This document shows, in pieces, positions 32,585 to 42,040 of a stretch of DNA of 64,000 bases; position 1 is the first letter of the stretch; each line of letters opens with the position of its first letter. The position numbers and the translations under genes are program-made. The notes below the pieces were generated by a model. It was not told the origin of the DNA, did not search any database, and worked only from the letters and a program-made list of their open reading frames with translations. Origin of the DNA: CAYMCO01 sp964388955 (GTDB lineage Bacteria; Chloroflexota; Anaerolineae; Anaerolineales; E44-bin32). The DNA is taken from contig CAYMCO010000025.1 in NCBI GenBank assembly GCA_964388955.1, forward strand, positions 11,210 to 75,209, written 5' to 3'.

Positions 32585-33847
32585 ATGACTTCGAGAAAGC
32601 CGGGGCGCGGACCGTTCGAAGGGCCCGCGAATATCAACCGGACGATCACACCTCTGGGGATCGGAGTCGCCGTATCGCTCCTGGGGGACAACACGCTCTA
32701 TACAGTGCTGCCCAATCCCCCGATCGCGGCGCAAGCCGGCGTGACGCTCAGCATGGTCGGAGTGCTCCTGGGCGTGAACCGGCTCGTGCGCGTGCTCACC
32801 AATCCCGCCGCAGGCATGCTCTATGATCGCCACCCCCGAAGACCCCTGATGATTTCGGCATTGGTATTGAGCGCCCTCTCGACCGTCGTGTTTGCCGTCG
32901 GCCGGGGTTTCCCCCTTCTGCTCGCCGGCCGGTTGATGTGGGGCGCGGCCTGGTCCGGCATCTGGATCGGCGGCAACACCATGGCCCTCGATATCGCGGG
33001 AGATCAAGACCGTGGGGCGGTCTCCGGCCGCTTTCAAATGTGGTTCTTTATCGGCGTCTCGGGGGCGGCGCTTCTCGGCGGCGTCTTCACCGATCTGCTC
33101 GGCTTCCGAATGGGGCTGGGGGTAAGCGCTGCCTTGACCGCTTGCGCCGCTCTGATTTGGGCGCTCTCGCTTCCCGAAACTCGGCCCAGCGGTCTGCACC
33201 CGGATCGGCTTTGGGCGTCCCGGGGAGTCGGGCCGTTTCCCTGGCGGCACGCCGCCCTGGTCTCCCTGCCCGTGCTGGCGATGCGGTTCGCTTTCGCTGG
33301 TGTGATGGCGTCCACCACCATCCTTTGGCTATCCCGATTTGTCGGACAGGAAGCCAATCTCGGCTGGATGGTGATCCCCCTCGCCAGCCTCACCGGAGCT
33401 TTCGTGGCGATCCGGACGCTGCTCAGCGTGTTTGGAGCGCCCATCGCCGGGCGGATCTCTGATTCCATCGGCCATCGGTGGACCGTGATGAGCGGGGCGT
33501 TCGTCCTGGGCGCCCTGGGCATCTGGCTCATGGCCGGCACCGTTTTCCCGCTCGCCCTGACCGGTGCGGTGCTGGCTTCGATGGCCACGGGTGCGATCCA
33601 GGCGCTCGCACCCGCCCTGGCGGGCGACCGAATCTCGAGTGAACATCGCAGTCGTGGGATGGCGTTGATGTTCACCTTGGGCGACATCGGGAGCGCACTC
33701 GGGCCGCCATTGGCGCTGGGCTTGCTGAGATGGGCTTCGCTCAGCGTGGTGTACCGCGGCACCGCCTTGATTATGGCCGCCAGCGCCGCCTACGCCCTGG
33801 CGCGTTGGCGGATGGAAAGGCGGGAGATCGCAGGCTTGGACCACTGA
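32585..33847 (+). CDS. MFS transporter
   Basis: A 420-aa major facilitator with about 12 hydrophobic segments. The loop between helices 2 and 3 carries 'GMLYDRHPRRPLMISALVL', a version of the MFS motif G-x3-D-R-x-G-R-R, and 'GRISDSIGHRWTVMSGAFVL' repeats it in the second half. No substrate is indicated by sequence or neighbours; multidrug or sugar efflux are common for this shape. The start is the ATG at 32585, with a weak upstream GGGGCAG. Confidence 0.88.
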   Translation: MTSRKPGRGPFEGPANINRTITPLGIGVAVSLLGDNTLYTVLPNPPIAAQAGVTLSMVGVLLGVNRLVRVLTNPAAGMLYDRHPRRPLMISALVLSALSTVVFAVGRGFPLLLAGRLMWGAAWSGIWIGGNTMALDIAGDQDRGAVSGRFQMWFFIGVSGAALLGGVFTDLLGFRMGLGVSAALTACAALIWALSLPETRPSGLHPDRLWASRGVGPFPWRHAALVSLPVLAMRFAFAGVMASTTILWLSRFVGQEANLGWMVIPLASLTGAFVAIRTLLSVFGAPIAGRISDSIGHRWTVMSGAFVLGALGIWLMAGTVFPLALTGAVLASMATGAIQALAPALAGDRISSEHRSRGMALMFTLGDIGSALGPPLALGLLRWASLSVVYRGTALIMAASAAYALARWRMERREIAGLDH

Positions 33848-34027
33848 TCCACCTGCAGGCGCAAGCCACGGGGCGGCTCGCTGATGGAGCCCAGCGGCCC
33901 GGAAGAGGACTCCTCATCAGGGGGCGGACGCCCGTTTCCGGGCCGTCACCTCTGTGCTGAGCCGGGGGCATGAGGGGCAGACTGGATCTCCCGGTGTGGC
34001 TTCCCGAACGGGCTGCGGGGGCAGAGG

Positions 34028-35104
34028 CTACAGGAGCTCACTCAAGTCCAGCCCGCGGTTTGCGGCCCGTTTCATCCCCCAATCGAAGTCGCTCACCGGG
34101 ACTTCCCCGATCTCGCGATCGGGTCTGCGAGTGAGGGACATGGCGCCGTCGGGACAGTTGATCGCGCATACTCCGCAGCCGACGCAGCGATTCTCATCCA
34201 CGATCGCCACCTGGTTCGTGAACAAGGCGCCGAACTGACAATACTCCTCGCACAGGCCACAGCCGGTGCATAGGTACTCGTCGACGTTGTTGACAAACGA
34301 AGAGCGGGCGACCACATTGGCCATGCCGAACTCGGCGATCCCTCGCAGCAGACCACACGAGCAGGTGCAGCAGTTGCAGATATAGAATACATCTTGCTGG
34401 CGATTGCCGACCGTATGGACCAGGCCCGCTTCTGAGGCTTCCAGCAATTTATCCTTGGCCTCTTCCAACGACAGAGCCCGGATGTCCGGATCGGCATCGA
34501 AGGCTCCCGGCCGTTTGCTCATCACCATGCACACTTCCATAGGATGGCCGCAGGCCTCGCCGATCATCGCCTTCTGCCGCCTGCATATGCAGTCCAGAAC
34601 GCCCCAGGCTCGCCAGCTCGAGAGGATCTCCAGGGCGCTTTCGTATGGCTGCACCTCCACACCAAGGTGAATGCTCTCCCCGATGGGCAGCACGCGATGG
34701 ATCTGGGGAGTGATCCCCATGACCTTCACGAACGCCTGCCGGTAGTACGCCTCGAAAAGATGCGCCAGTTCACCGTCCAAACGCGAATTCTGCAACTCGT
34801 ATATGCCGAAGACGAAGGGCAGCAATCCATACCCCAGGCCACCTTCCGTTCTTCCGGCGCGAATCAACCCAAAGCGTGCCATTTCCTTCAGACGACTCCG
34901 CAGCTCTATCGAGTCCGGACCCAGCCGCTCGGAGAGCTGCTCGGGCGTCTCCAGCCGAATCCGCAGCTTGGAGGCGAGGTCCGCCTGCTCGGGCGTGAAG
35001 AGCTTTGCCAACAACCGCAACTCGACGCCATCCTTCGTGGGGGGGAAACCATTCGGCAAGGCATCCAGACGGCGCGCCAATCTGACGTATGCTTCCGCAT
35101 CCAT
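34028..35104 (-). CDS. Cysteine-rich 4Fe-4S ferredoxin-like protein, paralogue
   Basis: A 358-aa iron-sulfur protein with the same cysteine plan as the one at 22239: 'DCICRRQKAMIGEACGH' followed by a further Cys, then 'YICNCCTCSCG', then 4Fe-4S motifs 'CTGCGLCEEYCQFGAL' and 'CVGCGVCAINCPDGAM'. The N-terminal 100 residues look like a winged-helix-type regulatory or adaptor domain ('LAKLFTPEQADLASKLRI', 'LKEMARFGLIRAGR'), which the paralogue lacks. Electron transfer linked to sensing is plausible. The ATG at 35104 has GAGGCGGAAT upstream. Confidence 0.78.
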   Translation of the reverse strand: MDAEAYVRLARRLDALPNGFPPTKDGVELRLLAKLFTPEQADLASKLRIRLETPEQLSERLGPDSIELRSRLKEMARFGLIRAGRTEGGLGYGLLPFVFGIYELQNSRLDGELAHLFEAYYRQAFVKVMGITPQIHRVLPIGESIHLGVEVQPYESALEILSSWRAWGVLDCICRRQKAMIGEACGHPMEVCMVMSKRPGAFDADPDIRALSLEEAKDKLLEASEAGLVHTVGNRQQDVFYICNCCTCSCGLLRGIAEFGMANVVARSSFVNNVDEYLCTGCGLCEEYCQFGALFTNQVAIVDENRCVGCGVCAINCPDGAMSLTRRPDREIGEVPVSDFDWGMKRAANRGLDLSELL

Positions 35105-35496
35105 AATTCCGCCTCCTGGGTCACGCGCCCTGATTTCACAGCGCGGGCCCTACCTACGCAGCCCCAGGTGGGACCGGTCTCCCATCTAGAAGGTCAGGGG
35201 GACCCGAGGGGCAGTCTTACTCACGCGACCGATGAGTGGGATCCCTTCGCTCCATTTCGTTCCCGCTGTATCCGCCGCCGCTCCCCCCGTCGTCCAATCA
35301 ACCTTTCGACTATATATCGACATCGCCGCGCGTGAAAGTGACAAGCTTCGTGCGATGCGATTCAGGGGGCGGGGCCGTTGGGAACCCGGCGCGAGGCACA
35401 TCCCATGCTTCGCTCCGGACGGGCATCTCGATCCGCCTCACGGTGCCACCACCCGGCGCTCGATATGCATCTCCCTCATGGGCATTCAGGAAAGGC

Positions 35497-35569
35497 CCCA
35501 TCTCGGAAGGCGCCGGGACCGGCGAGGTGCGCATCGAGAGTTGCGGCCTTGATGGGAAATCATTGGCCG
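35497..35569 (-). repeat. Intergenic repeat family 3, copy Y
   Basis: Inverted partner of copy X (32236-32308). It lies in the 577-bp gap 35105-35681 between ferredoxin and SDR genes, in which I find no supported gene. A nearby GGCGCTCGATATGC (about 35455) also matches a block next to copy X, so the repeated unit is probably longer than 73 bp and partly palindromic. Confidence 0.5.
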
Positions 35570-35681
35570 AGACATCGCGATGGATTTGCGGTGGAAAACG
35601 CCCCGCAGAGATGGGACCCACCGAATTCGTGCTCCGGCCGACAGGGTACGTCGGAGCCCCCCGAGGTATTCGGCCCAGCGC

Positions 35682-36455
35682 TCACGCCAGGCCCCCACCA
35701 TCCACGACAAGCGCCTCCCCGGTGATGTAGGACGCAACCGGGCTCGCCAAGAACAGAATTGCGCGCGCCACCTCCTCCGGCCTGCCCACCCTCCCCAAAG
35801 GCCGGTCTGCGGATTGAAGCATGAACTCCTCAATAGGAACGCCGAGGCCCTTCGCCTCCGCTCGCAGCATGGGCGTGTCCACATCTCCCGGGCAGACGCA
35901 GTTGACTCGGATGCAGTCCCCTGCGTGATCCCGGGCCATGGCCCTGGTGAGCAGCACAACGCCTCCCTTGGAGGCGCAATAGGCGGCGGCATTCCTGCCA
36001 CCACGAATGCCCCATCCCGAGGCGACGTTCACGATCGCGCCTCCACCTGCCTCCTGCATATGTGGAATGACGAACTTGGAGAGGAGGAACACCGATTTGA
36101 GGTTGACGGCCAGAATATGGTCCCACTCCGCCTCTGCGGTGTCCAGCACGCTCTTGCGCTGGATGACGCCTGCGGCGTTCACCAGCACATCCAAACCGCC
36201 GAAGGCTCCCGCCGCATGTTCAACCGCCGCCTGGCACTCGCTGGAATTGCTCACATCGGCTGTGAAGAAAATCGCCTGGCCGCCGCGCCCAGCGATCTCG
36301 CTGACCAAGTCCTCGCCGCGGTCTCGATCAACGTCTGCGACGCACACCCTTGCGCCCAGCCCGCCGAACTCCTGTGCTGTCGCCCGGCCGATTCCGGAGG
36401 CCCCGCCTGTCACCAGCACGGCAGCGCCCTCCAGCCCCCAATTCACCGTGTCCAC
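35682..36455 (-). CDS. SDR-family oxidoreductase
   Basis: A 257-aa classical short-chain dehydrogenase. It has the NAD(P)-binding 'VTGGASGIGRA', 'VNAAGV' (the N-A-G motif), a catalytic Ser in 'IVNVASGWGIRGG', and 'YCASKGG' (Tyr-x3-Lys). The C-terminus 'ITGEALVVDGGGLA' is standard. Asp at the end of beta-2 ('VADVDRD') suggests NAD(H) rather than NADP(H). The substrate is unknown. The GTG at 36455 is preceded by GAGGAGGGAG; the start could be a few codons either way. Confidence 0.85.
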   Translation of the reverse strand: MDTVNWGLEGAAVLVTGGASGIGRATAQEFGGLGARVCVADVDRDRGEDLVSEIAGRGGQAIFFTADVSNSSECQAAVEHAAGAFGGLDVLVNAAGVIQRKSVLDTAEAEWDHILAVNLKSVFLLSKFVIPHMQEAGGGAIVNVASGWGIRGGRNAAAYCASKGGVVLLTRAMARDHAGDCIRVNCVCPGDVDTPMLRAEAKGLGVPIEEFMLQSADRPLGRVGRPEEVARAILFLASPVASYITGEALVVDGGGLA

Positions 36456-36837
36456 CGCCAACCCGCTCCCTCCTCGCCGCCTCCTATGGCTATGCGCAGC
36501 ATTCCCGCCCCCATGGCCCCCATGCTCCGCTTGTGTGAGCCTGGGCTCGGGGTGCAACGGACCCAATCCCGTTTGCTCTTGGGTCTCGACAGCCCCCGGG
36601 CGCGCTGCGGAACCATTTCACGTCTGCGACCATGATACAACAACACGGGCGGATGCACACAGGGGCAAGGGTCGCCTCCAGCGGCCCGCCGGCGGTGCCG
36701 GACGCCCGCTCGTGCATCGGGACCTCCCTACCTCGCCATCAGATGAGCAGCGCGGCGGTTGGGAAAGCCCGTTCTCTTGCGCATTCTGGGGCGCAGATGG
36801 CTCGATCCTCCGGAACGCAAACAGGTGCCGGCGAGTG

Positions 36838-36855
36838 CGAACGAACGTTCGTTCG
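36838..36855. promoter_or_regulatory. Perfect 18-bp palindrome, SOS-box-like
   Basis: CGAACGAACGTTCGTTCG is a perfect palindrome containing two overlapping CGAAC-N4-GTTCG matches, the LexA box consensus of Gram-positive-type bacteria. It lies in the 647-bp gap 36456-37102, 248 bp before a small gene and 383 bp before the divergent SDR start. A TetR-type operator is an alternative reading. Otherwise the gap shows no gene. Confidence 0.5.
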
Positions 36856-37102
36856 GGATGGCGTATTGCGGCACGGACCCCCCTCCCCGACAAATCCAGG
36901 ATCCGTATCTTCCACGGCCGCCGTGATGGGTGAACCGGTCCGTGTTGGCCGGCCCCTCTGGCATGGGATCTGCAGCCCCGTGTTGAAGCGCCACATCGGA
37001 GTGAACCTAGTACATCTTTCGGGGTGCCGCTCGGAGCGTGGAGAGAATACTCTCTTTCTTAGGAGGGCCGAACATAAGGAGTGGCGCCGAGGAGAGAAGC
37101 GC

Positions 37103-37327
37103 ATGGAAATGATCGTGCTTGAAAAGAGAATCCGGGAGGCGCTGGATTCGCACGTCGCGTCCGGTGGAGTGGTCTCTTCGCCCGACAGGCTGGTGGCGTC
37201 GGTGATCGAAGGCTTTGACCAATGGTTGGCGAACCGGCAGGCCCTTTATCGAAGAGACAACCCGGAGTGCGCGGAGTCCATCGCCTTGCTTCGAGAGCAG
37301 AACCTCGGGCACGAGGTCAGCGCCTAA
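37103..37327 (+). CDS. Small hypothetical protein
   Basis: A 74-aa protein starting at the ATG at 37103 with GGAGAG 6 nt upstream, a good translational signal. It reads as mostly helical ('MIVLEKRIREALDSHVAS', then 'LVASVIEGFDQWLANRQALY'), without hydrophobic or cysteine motifs. I do not recognise a family. It stands alone downstream of the palindrome at 36838, so damage-inducible expression is possible but speculative. Confidence 0.55.
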   Translation: MEMIVLEKRIREALDSHVASGGVVSSPDRLVASVIEGFDQWLANRQALYRRDNPECAESIALLREQNLGHEVSA

Positions 37328-37523
37328 CGTCTCGCTGATCGCGTAGTCGAAACCATTCGACAACGGAAGGGCTCGCGCGCCCGGGAGGGCGCACCCCCCA
37401 TTGCTACCCCCGAGGATTCGCGAGGGAATCCCACCTCCCCTCGCCTCAGTCCCGCCCGCATGGATGAGATTCGAGATGGGAATGCCCCCCGGCACCCCAC
37501 TGGCCGGGGTGGGCCAGTGGGCC

Positions 37524-39164
37524 TCAGATCTTTGGACCGGACGCCACGACCTCCGCCGGGCAAGCGGGCGCGAACTTCTTGAAGTTATCGATATAGCGTG
37601 CCGCCAGTTGGTGGTACTTATCCTGATAGGCCTCCTTGCTCGGCCATCCGGAGGCCGGATCCAGCACCTCAGCCGGAACCCCGTTGCAGGAAGTAGGCAC
37701 CTCGAACCCAAACAAGGGATCCACCCTGAACTCGGCAGACAGCAAACCGCCGGAGAGTGCTTCGCTCAACATGGCCCGGGTATGGCGGATGCTGATCCGC
37801 TTCCCGATGCCGAAAGCTCCCCCCGTCCAGCCTGTGTTCAGCAGCCAGGCATTGGAGCCGTGATGCATCATCTTGCGCTTCAGCAGATCCGCATAGCGCG
37901 CGGGGTGATGGACCATGAAGGGGGCGCCGAAGCAGGTGCTGAAAGTGATCTCCGGCTCCTCGCCCACTCCGACCTCGGTACCGGCGATCTTTGACGTATA
38001 GCCAGAAATGAATTGGTAGAGCGCCTGATCCGGGGTCAGCCTGGCGATCGGCGGCAGGACGCCCGATGCGTCGCATGTCAGCAGGACGACGTTCTGCGGA
38101 TGGCCGGCCATCTTCTCCGGCACGGCGTTATCGATGTACTCCAAGGGGTAGGAGGCGCGAGTGTTCTCGGTGATCGCATCGTCGTCCAGATCGATTCTTC
38201 GGGTGACCGGATCCCCGATCACATTCTCCAGGATCGTCCCAAAGCGGCGAGTGCAAGCGTAGATCTCGGGCTCCGCCGTCGAGGAAAGCCGGATCACCTT
38301 CGCATAGCAGCCACCTTCGAAGTTGAATATGCCTTCTTCGCTCCATCCGTGCTCATCGTCGCCAATCAGGTACCGATCCGGGTCGGCGGAGAGTGAGGTC
38401 TTGCCCGTTCCGGACAGCCCGAAGAACAGAGCGACATCCCCACCCTCGCCCACGTTGGCCGAGCAATGCATGGACATCACCCCTTCCTGCGGCATCAGGA
38501 AATTCATCAAGGTGAATACCGATTTCTTGATCTCTCCACCGTAGGCCGTATCGCCGATGATGCACAGCTTCTGGCTGAAATCCATCGCGATGAAGGTGCT
38601 TGTGCGGGTGCCATCGATCGTGCCGGCTGCATTGAATGATGGCACTGCAATCACGGTGAACTCCGGAACATGACGCCGGTAATCATCCGCGCTCGCCGGC
38701 CGGATGAACATGTTTCGAGCGAAGATGCTGTGCCATGCCAGCTCCGTGATCACCCGGATGGGCAGGCGGTAGTTGGGATCCGCGCCCACGAAGCAGTCCT
38801 GCACGAAGAGGTCGCGCCCCTGGAGAAATCCTTGCAGCCGATCGTACAAGGCGTTGAACTTGGCGGGCGAAATAGGGTGATTGTATTCCCCCCACCAGAC
38901 GCTGTCTTCCGATCCTGGCTCCCGCACGATGTACTTGTCTCCGGCGGCGCGCGCAGTGTGTTCCCCTGAGCGCACAACCAGGGCTCCCCTGTGCGAGGTG
39001 TGGCCCTCCTTGCGGAAGATGGACTCCTCGTACAGCGCTTCCGTCGGCAGGTTCCAATACACCTTGCGAAGATTCTCCAAACCGTGGCTGGCTAGCCCAT
39101 AGTCGCTCTTCAGCGCGCCGGCCTCGTTCTCTGCGGGAGTGCGAATATCGAGTAGGTTGTTCAT
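37524..39164 (-). CDS. pckA: Phosphoenolpyruvate carboxykinase (ATP)
   Basis: A 546-aa enzyme converting oxaloacetate plus ATP to PEP, CO2 and ADP, of the usual length (about 540). The kinase-1a loop 'FFGLSGTGKTSLSADP', the metal-binding 'GDDEHGWSEEGIFNFEGGCYAK' region (quoted in part) and the C-terminal 'NTGWTGGAFGIGKRI' are diagnostic of the ATP-dependent family. The ATG at 39164 overlaps the stop of the upstream aminotransferase gene (ATGA), so the two are translationally coupled. Together they convert aspartate through oxaloacetate to PEP, a gluconeogenic route. Confidence 0.95.
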   Translation of the reverse strand: MNNLLDIRTPAENEAGALKSDYGLASHGLENLRKVYWNLPTEALYEESIFRKEGHTSHRGALVVRSGEHTARAAGDKYIVREPGSEDSVWWGEYNHPISPAKFNALYDRLQGFLQGRDLFVQDCFVGADPNYRLPIRVITELAWHSIFARNMFIRPASADDYRRHVPEFTVIAVPSFNAAGTIDGTRTSTFIAMDFSQKLCIIGDTAYGGEIKKSVFTLMNFLMPQEGVMSMHCSANVGEGGDVALFFGLSGTGKTSLSADPDRYLIGDDEHGWSEEGIFNFEGGCYAKVIRLSSTAEPEIYACTRRFGTILENVIGDPVTRRIDLDDDAITENTRASYPLEYIDNAVPEKMAGHPQNVVLLTCDASGVLPPIARLTPDQALYQFISGYTSKIAGTEVGVGEEPEITFSTCFGAPFMVHHPARYADLLKRKMMHHGSNAWLLNTGWTGGAFGIGKRISIRHTRAMLSEALSGGLLSAEFRVDPLFGFEVPTSCNGVPAEVLDPASGWPSKEAYQDKYHQLAARYIDNFKKFAPACPAEVVASGPKI

Positions 39165-40378
39165 AACCAATCCCTGATCAGCTTGCGGTCACCGATGTAG
39201 ATTTCATTGGGCGCTTGCGGGTCCAGGGCCCATTTGATGCGCTCTATTCCTTCCGTGACATCCTTCACCGAGCCGGCATAGCTCAACCGCAGGTGCCCCT
39301 GCATGCCGAAGTCAACCCCCGGAACGGTCACCACCAGGGCCTTGCGCAGCAGAAACTGGGACAATTCCACGGAATCGTTCGAATACGCCCGAAAGTCGGG
39401 CAGACAGTAGAAAGTCCCACCCGGCTCGACCACCCGCACGCCGCTGAAGGTCGAAAGCTCCTGCATCATCACATCGCGGTTGTTCTGGATGGTCAGTCTC
39501 AGGTTTTCCACGACACTCTGCACGCCGGTCAGCGCACCCGCTGCCGCTGCCTGCGAAACCATGGAGGCGCAGGAGGTGGTCTGTGCCTGGATGCGTGTCA
39601 TCGCCTCTATCAGCGGCCGTGGCGCGACCGTCCAACCAATGCGAAAGCCCGTCATCCCATAAACCTTGGAAACGCCATTGATGACCACAATCTTGCTGTT
39701 CTCAAGCTCCCGGCCGGTGAAGCCATACACTGGGGGCGCCCGCCGACCATCGAAGACCAGCTTGTGATAGATATCATCCATGATCAGGTAGATATCCCGC
39801 CGCTCGCAGAAATCCACGATCTCCGAGATGAAATCCTCCCCGTATACCACTCCCGAAGGATTGTTGGGTGTGTTGACGATGATTGCGCGTGTGTAGGAGC
39901 CCACGGCGGCCTCGATGTCCTCCATGCGCGGGTTGAATGTCCCGTCCTCGGGGGTGACGATCACGGGGACGCCATTGACGAGTTTGACCATCTCCGGATA
40001 GCTTACCCAATAGGGCGCCAGCAGGACGACCTCCTCCTGCGGATTCACGATTGAGATCAGCAAGTTGTAGAGCGATTGTTTTGCGCCCTCGGAGACGATG
40101 ATGTTCTCCGGCTCCACCACCTTGTCGTAGTGCTCCTCCATATAGCGCACTATCGCCTTCTTGAGTGTCGGCGTGCCATCCACCGGGGTGTATTTCACAT
40201 CCCCGCTCGTCAGGCTGGCGGCTGAACTCAAGATCGCCGCAATCGGGATCTTGTTCTTCGGTTCCCCCGTCCCCAAGTGGATGACGGCTTCCCCCTTTTG
40301 GCGCAGCACGCGGGCCTCCTCATTCAGCGCCAGCGTGGAGGATTCAGCAATCGTGGAGGCAAGTTGGCTGATACTCAT
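39161..40378 (-). CDS. Aspartate aminotransferase (class I)
   Basis: A 405-aa PLP-dependent aminotransferase. It has 'GTGEPKNKIPIAAI', 'VNTPNNPSGVVYGED' (the Asn/Pro segment), 'MDDIYHKLVFDG' (the cofactor Asp-x-Tyr), and 'NGVSKVYGMTGFRIGWTVAP', in which the Lys before VYGMTG is the Schiff-base lysine and the Arg of FRIG contacts substrate carboxylate. It interconverts aspartate and oxaloacetate with 2-oxoglutarate as likely partner. GGAG lies about 8 nt before the ATG at 40378. It is the first gene of a two-gene operon with pckA. Confidence 0.9.
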   Translation of the reverse strand: MSISQLASTIAESSTLALNEEARVLRQKGEAVIHLGTGEPKNKIPIAAILSSAASLTSGDVKYTPVDGTPTLKKAIVRYMEEHYDKVVEPENIIVSEGAKQSLYNLLISIVNPQEEVVLLAPYWVSYPEMVKLVNGVPVIVTPEDGTFNPRMEDIEAAVGSYTRAIIVNTPNNPSGVVYGEDFISEIVDFCERRDIYLIMDDIYHKLVFDGRRAPPVYGFTGRELENSKIVVINGVSKVYGMTGFRIGWTVAPRPLIEAMTRIQAQTTSCASMVSQAAAAGALTGVQSVVENLRLTIQNNRDVMMQELSTFSGVRVVEPGGTFYCLPDFRAYSNDSVELSQFLLRKALVVTVPGVDFGMQGHLRLSYAGSVKDVTEGIERIKWALDPQAPNEIYIGDRKLIRDWL

Positions 40379-40800
40379 AGGTCTAACTCCGATAAGTTTA
40401 CCTGCAGTTATCGCTCGGCCGGTGCCGTGGGGGCCGCTTTCTTCTTCCAGCTCCCCCGCCGGACCCCGTGTGAGCGGGTCGACAGATAATCTTACACCTT
40501 TTTTTCAATTGGGCGCCAGAAGACTGTGAGGGATGGCAAGCTCAGGCAGCTAGATCTGCAATTTGGGCGATTCAGCGCCCGACCTCACCAGCGACCGCCC
40601 CCGGCTGCCATCCTTAGCGATGAGAACGACAGGAAGGTGATCCGGCGTCGCCATCTCACGATTATACATTCAATATGCCCGAGCTGACCGGACAAGGGTG
40701 ATCATGCATCGGCGATGGAGAAGTCGGAGAGGCACTTTCGAGGGAGTCTAACCCCACCCATCCTCAGCTCGCTCCCCGGTTTGCGCCCGGCCGGGGGTCC
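40379..40800. other. Intergenic region upstream of the aminotransferase operon
   Basis: A 422-bp gap. On the minus strand TTGAAA (about 40507-40502) followed by TAAGATTAT is a candidate promoter, although the spacing is not ideal. The run of six T on the plus strand at about 40500 is the other side of this element. No coding region is evident. Confidence 0.35.
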
Positions 40801-41868
40801 TCATCCCCCTCTTCGGCCCCTATCCACCCAACCGACCCCGGGCAGCGAGGCAGCAAATTCGGGCCCGAAGGCCAGCTCCGGGGTCATGAAACCCGGGGTT
40901 GCCTTTCCCCCCAGAATGCTCTCGATCGCGGCAAGAATGGCCTCCACCGTCAGATTATACGCCTCTACGGCGGCCAACCTCGCTTCGATATGCCCACCTC
41001 TATCGTCCCGGGCTTCTCCCCAGAACCGCGTGGAGCCCTTTCCCCGCTGGCGCTCGCTGGGGCCCGCAGGGAGAAGACGGATCATCCATGACAGGGCAGC
41101 CCGGATCGGTCGGGCGGCGAGCAGCGGACTCAGATAGCCAGCGAGAGTAAGCACGGCCCCTGTATAACGGGGCGCGGCCATATACGTCACGATATTGGGA
41201 ACACCCGTGCTGTAGTAGGCGGAGGCGAGCTCCCCCCATGGGATTGCGAATGCACACTGGTCACCGTCCCCGAAGTCAATTCGGCGGGACATCGAGCCGG
41301 CGGGCACTGCCCTGAGTTCACCAGCCTCCCGTACCATGCCCGGCTCATCGGCGTGCATGAATGCCGACCGGATGGTGCCGCGCGAGGGCTGCCCTCGAGA
41401 CAGGAAAGCCAGCGACAGGTGGGTGGCCGAAGGGAGGCGCCGCTTCAGATGGCACGCCAAACAGTCCCCGGGCACAACATCGAAACCGATCCCGGGGAGG
41501 ACCATGATCCCTCGAGAGCGAGCAGACGCGTCTCGCTTTGCCAGGCTTTCGATCACCCTCGGCTCCCCCGTTATATCCATATAGTGTGTCCCAGCCCGCA
41601 GGCACGCGTCGACCAGGGGTGGGGCCGTGTGAGCAAAGGGACCTGCGCAGTTGAGGACCAGGGGCACCTGCTGCGAAGCGGCATCGACCTGCCTGCGGTC
41701 GCCGAGTGAAAAGGCGGCCCCATGGGCGCCAAGATGCTCGCGCTGGGATCTCAGTGCGCGCTCGTCCCTGCCGGCGATGAGAATTCGGTAGCCCGCGTCG
41801 ACGGCCCGCTCCGCCACCAGCGACCCCGTATAGCCATATGAGCCGTAGATCATAAGATCGAACTGCAT
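40801..41868 (-). CDS. Saccharopine dehydrogenase-like / trans-acting enoyl reductase family
   Basis: A 355-aa NAD(P)-binding protein. The N-terminus 'LMIYGSYGYTGSLVAERA' is a Rossmann loop, with 'ILIAGRDERALRSQREHL' after it. 'LNCAGPFAHTAPPLVDACLRAGTHYMDITGE' (in part) is the hallmark of the saccharopine-dehydrogenase-like group to which mycobacterial trans-acting enoyl reductases belong. The C-terminal 'GKATPGFMTPELAFGPEFAASLPG' also matches that group. The ATG at 41868 is preceded by GGGGG. Its substrate in this organism is unknown. Confidence 0.8.
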   Translation of the reverse strand: MQFDLMIYGSYGYTGSLVAERAVDAGYRILIAGRDERALRSQREHLGAHGAAFSLGDRRQVDAASQQVPLVLNCAGPFAHTAPPLVDACLRAGTHYMDITGEPRVIESLAKRDASARSRGIMVLPGIGFDVVPGDCLACHLKRRLPSATHLSLAFLSRGQPSRGTIRSAFMHADEPGMVREAGELRAVPAGSMSRRIDFGDGDQCAFAIPWGELASAYYSTGVPNIVTYMAAPRYTGAVLTLAGYLSPLLAARPIRAALSWMIRLLPAGPSERQRGKGSTRFWGEARDDRGGHIEARLAAVEAYNLTVEAILAAIESILGGKATPGFMTPELAFGPEFAASLPGVGWVDRGRRGG

Positions 41869-42040
41869 GTATATCCCCCGCAGGTGATCCCCATCGGAGC
41901 CGTGCTGCTCTCCGCTACGTTCAATTTGGACGGGCCCTCTTGTGAGTCGAGTGGGGTTGCCGCCGCACTGCTTCGCCTTCGGGCGATCGATCAGCAGGCG
42001 ATCGGCCTGCCGGCCGTCAATCCCCGCTGCGGGATCTGGC

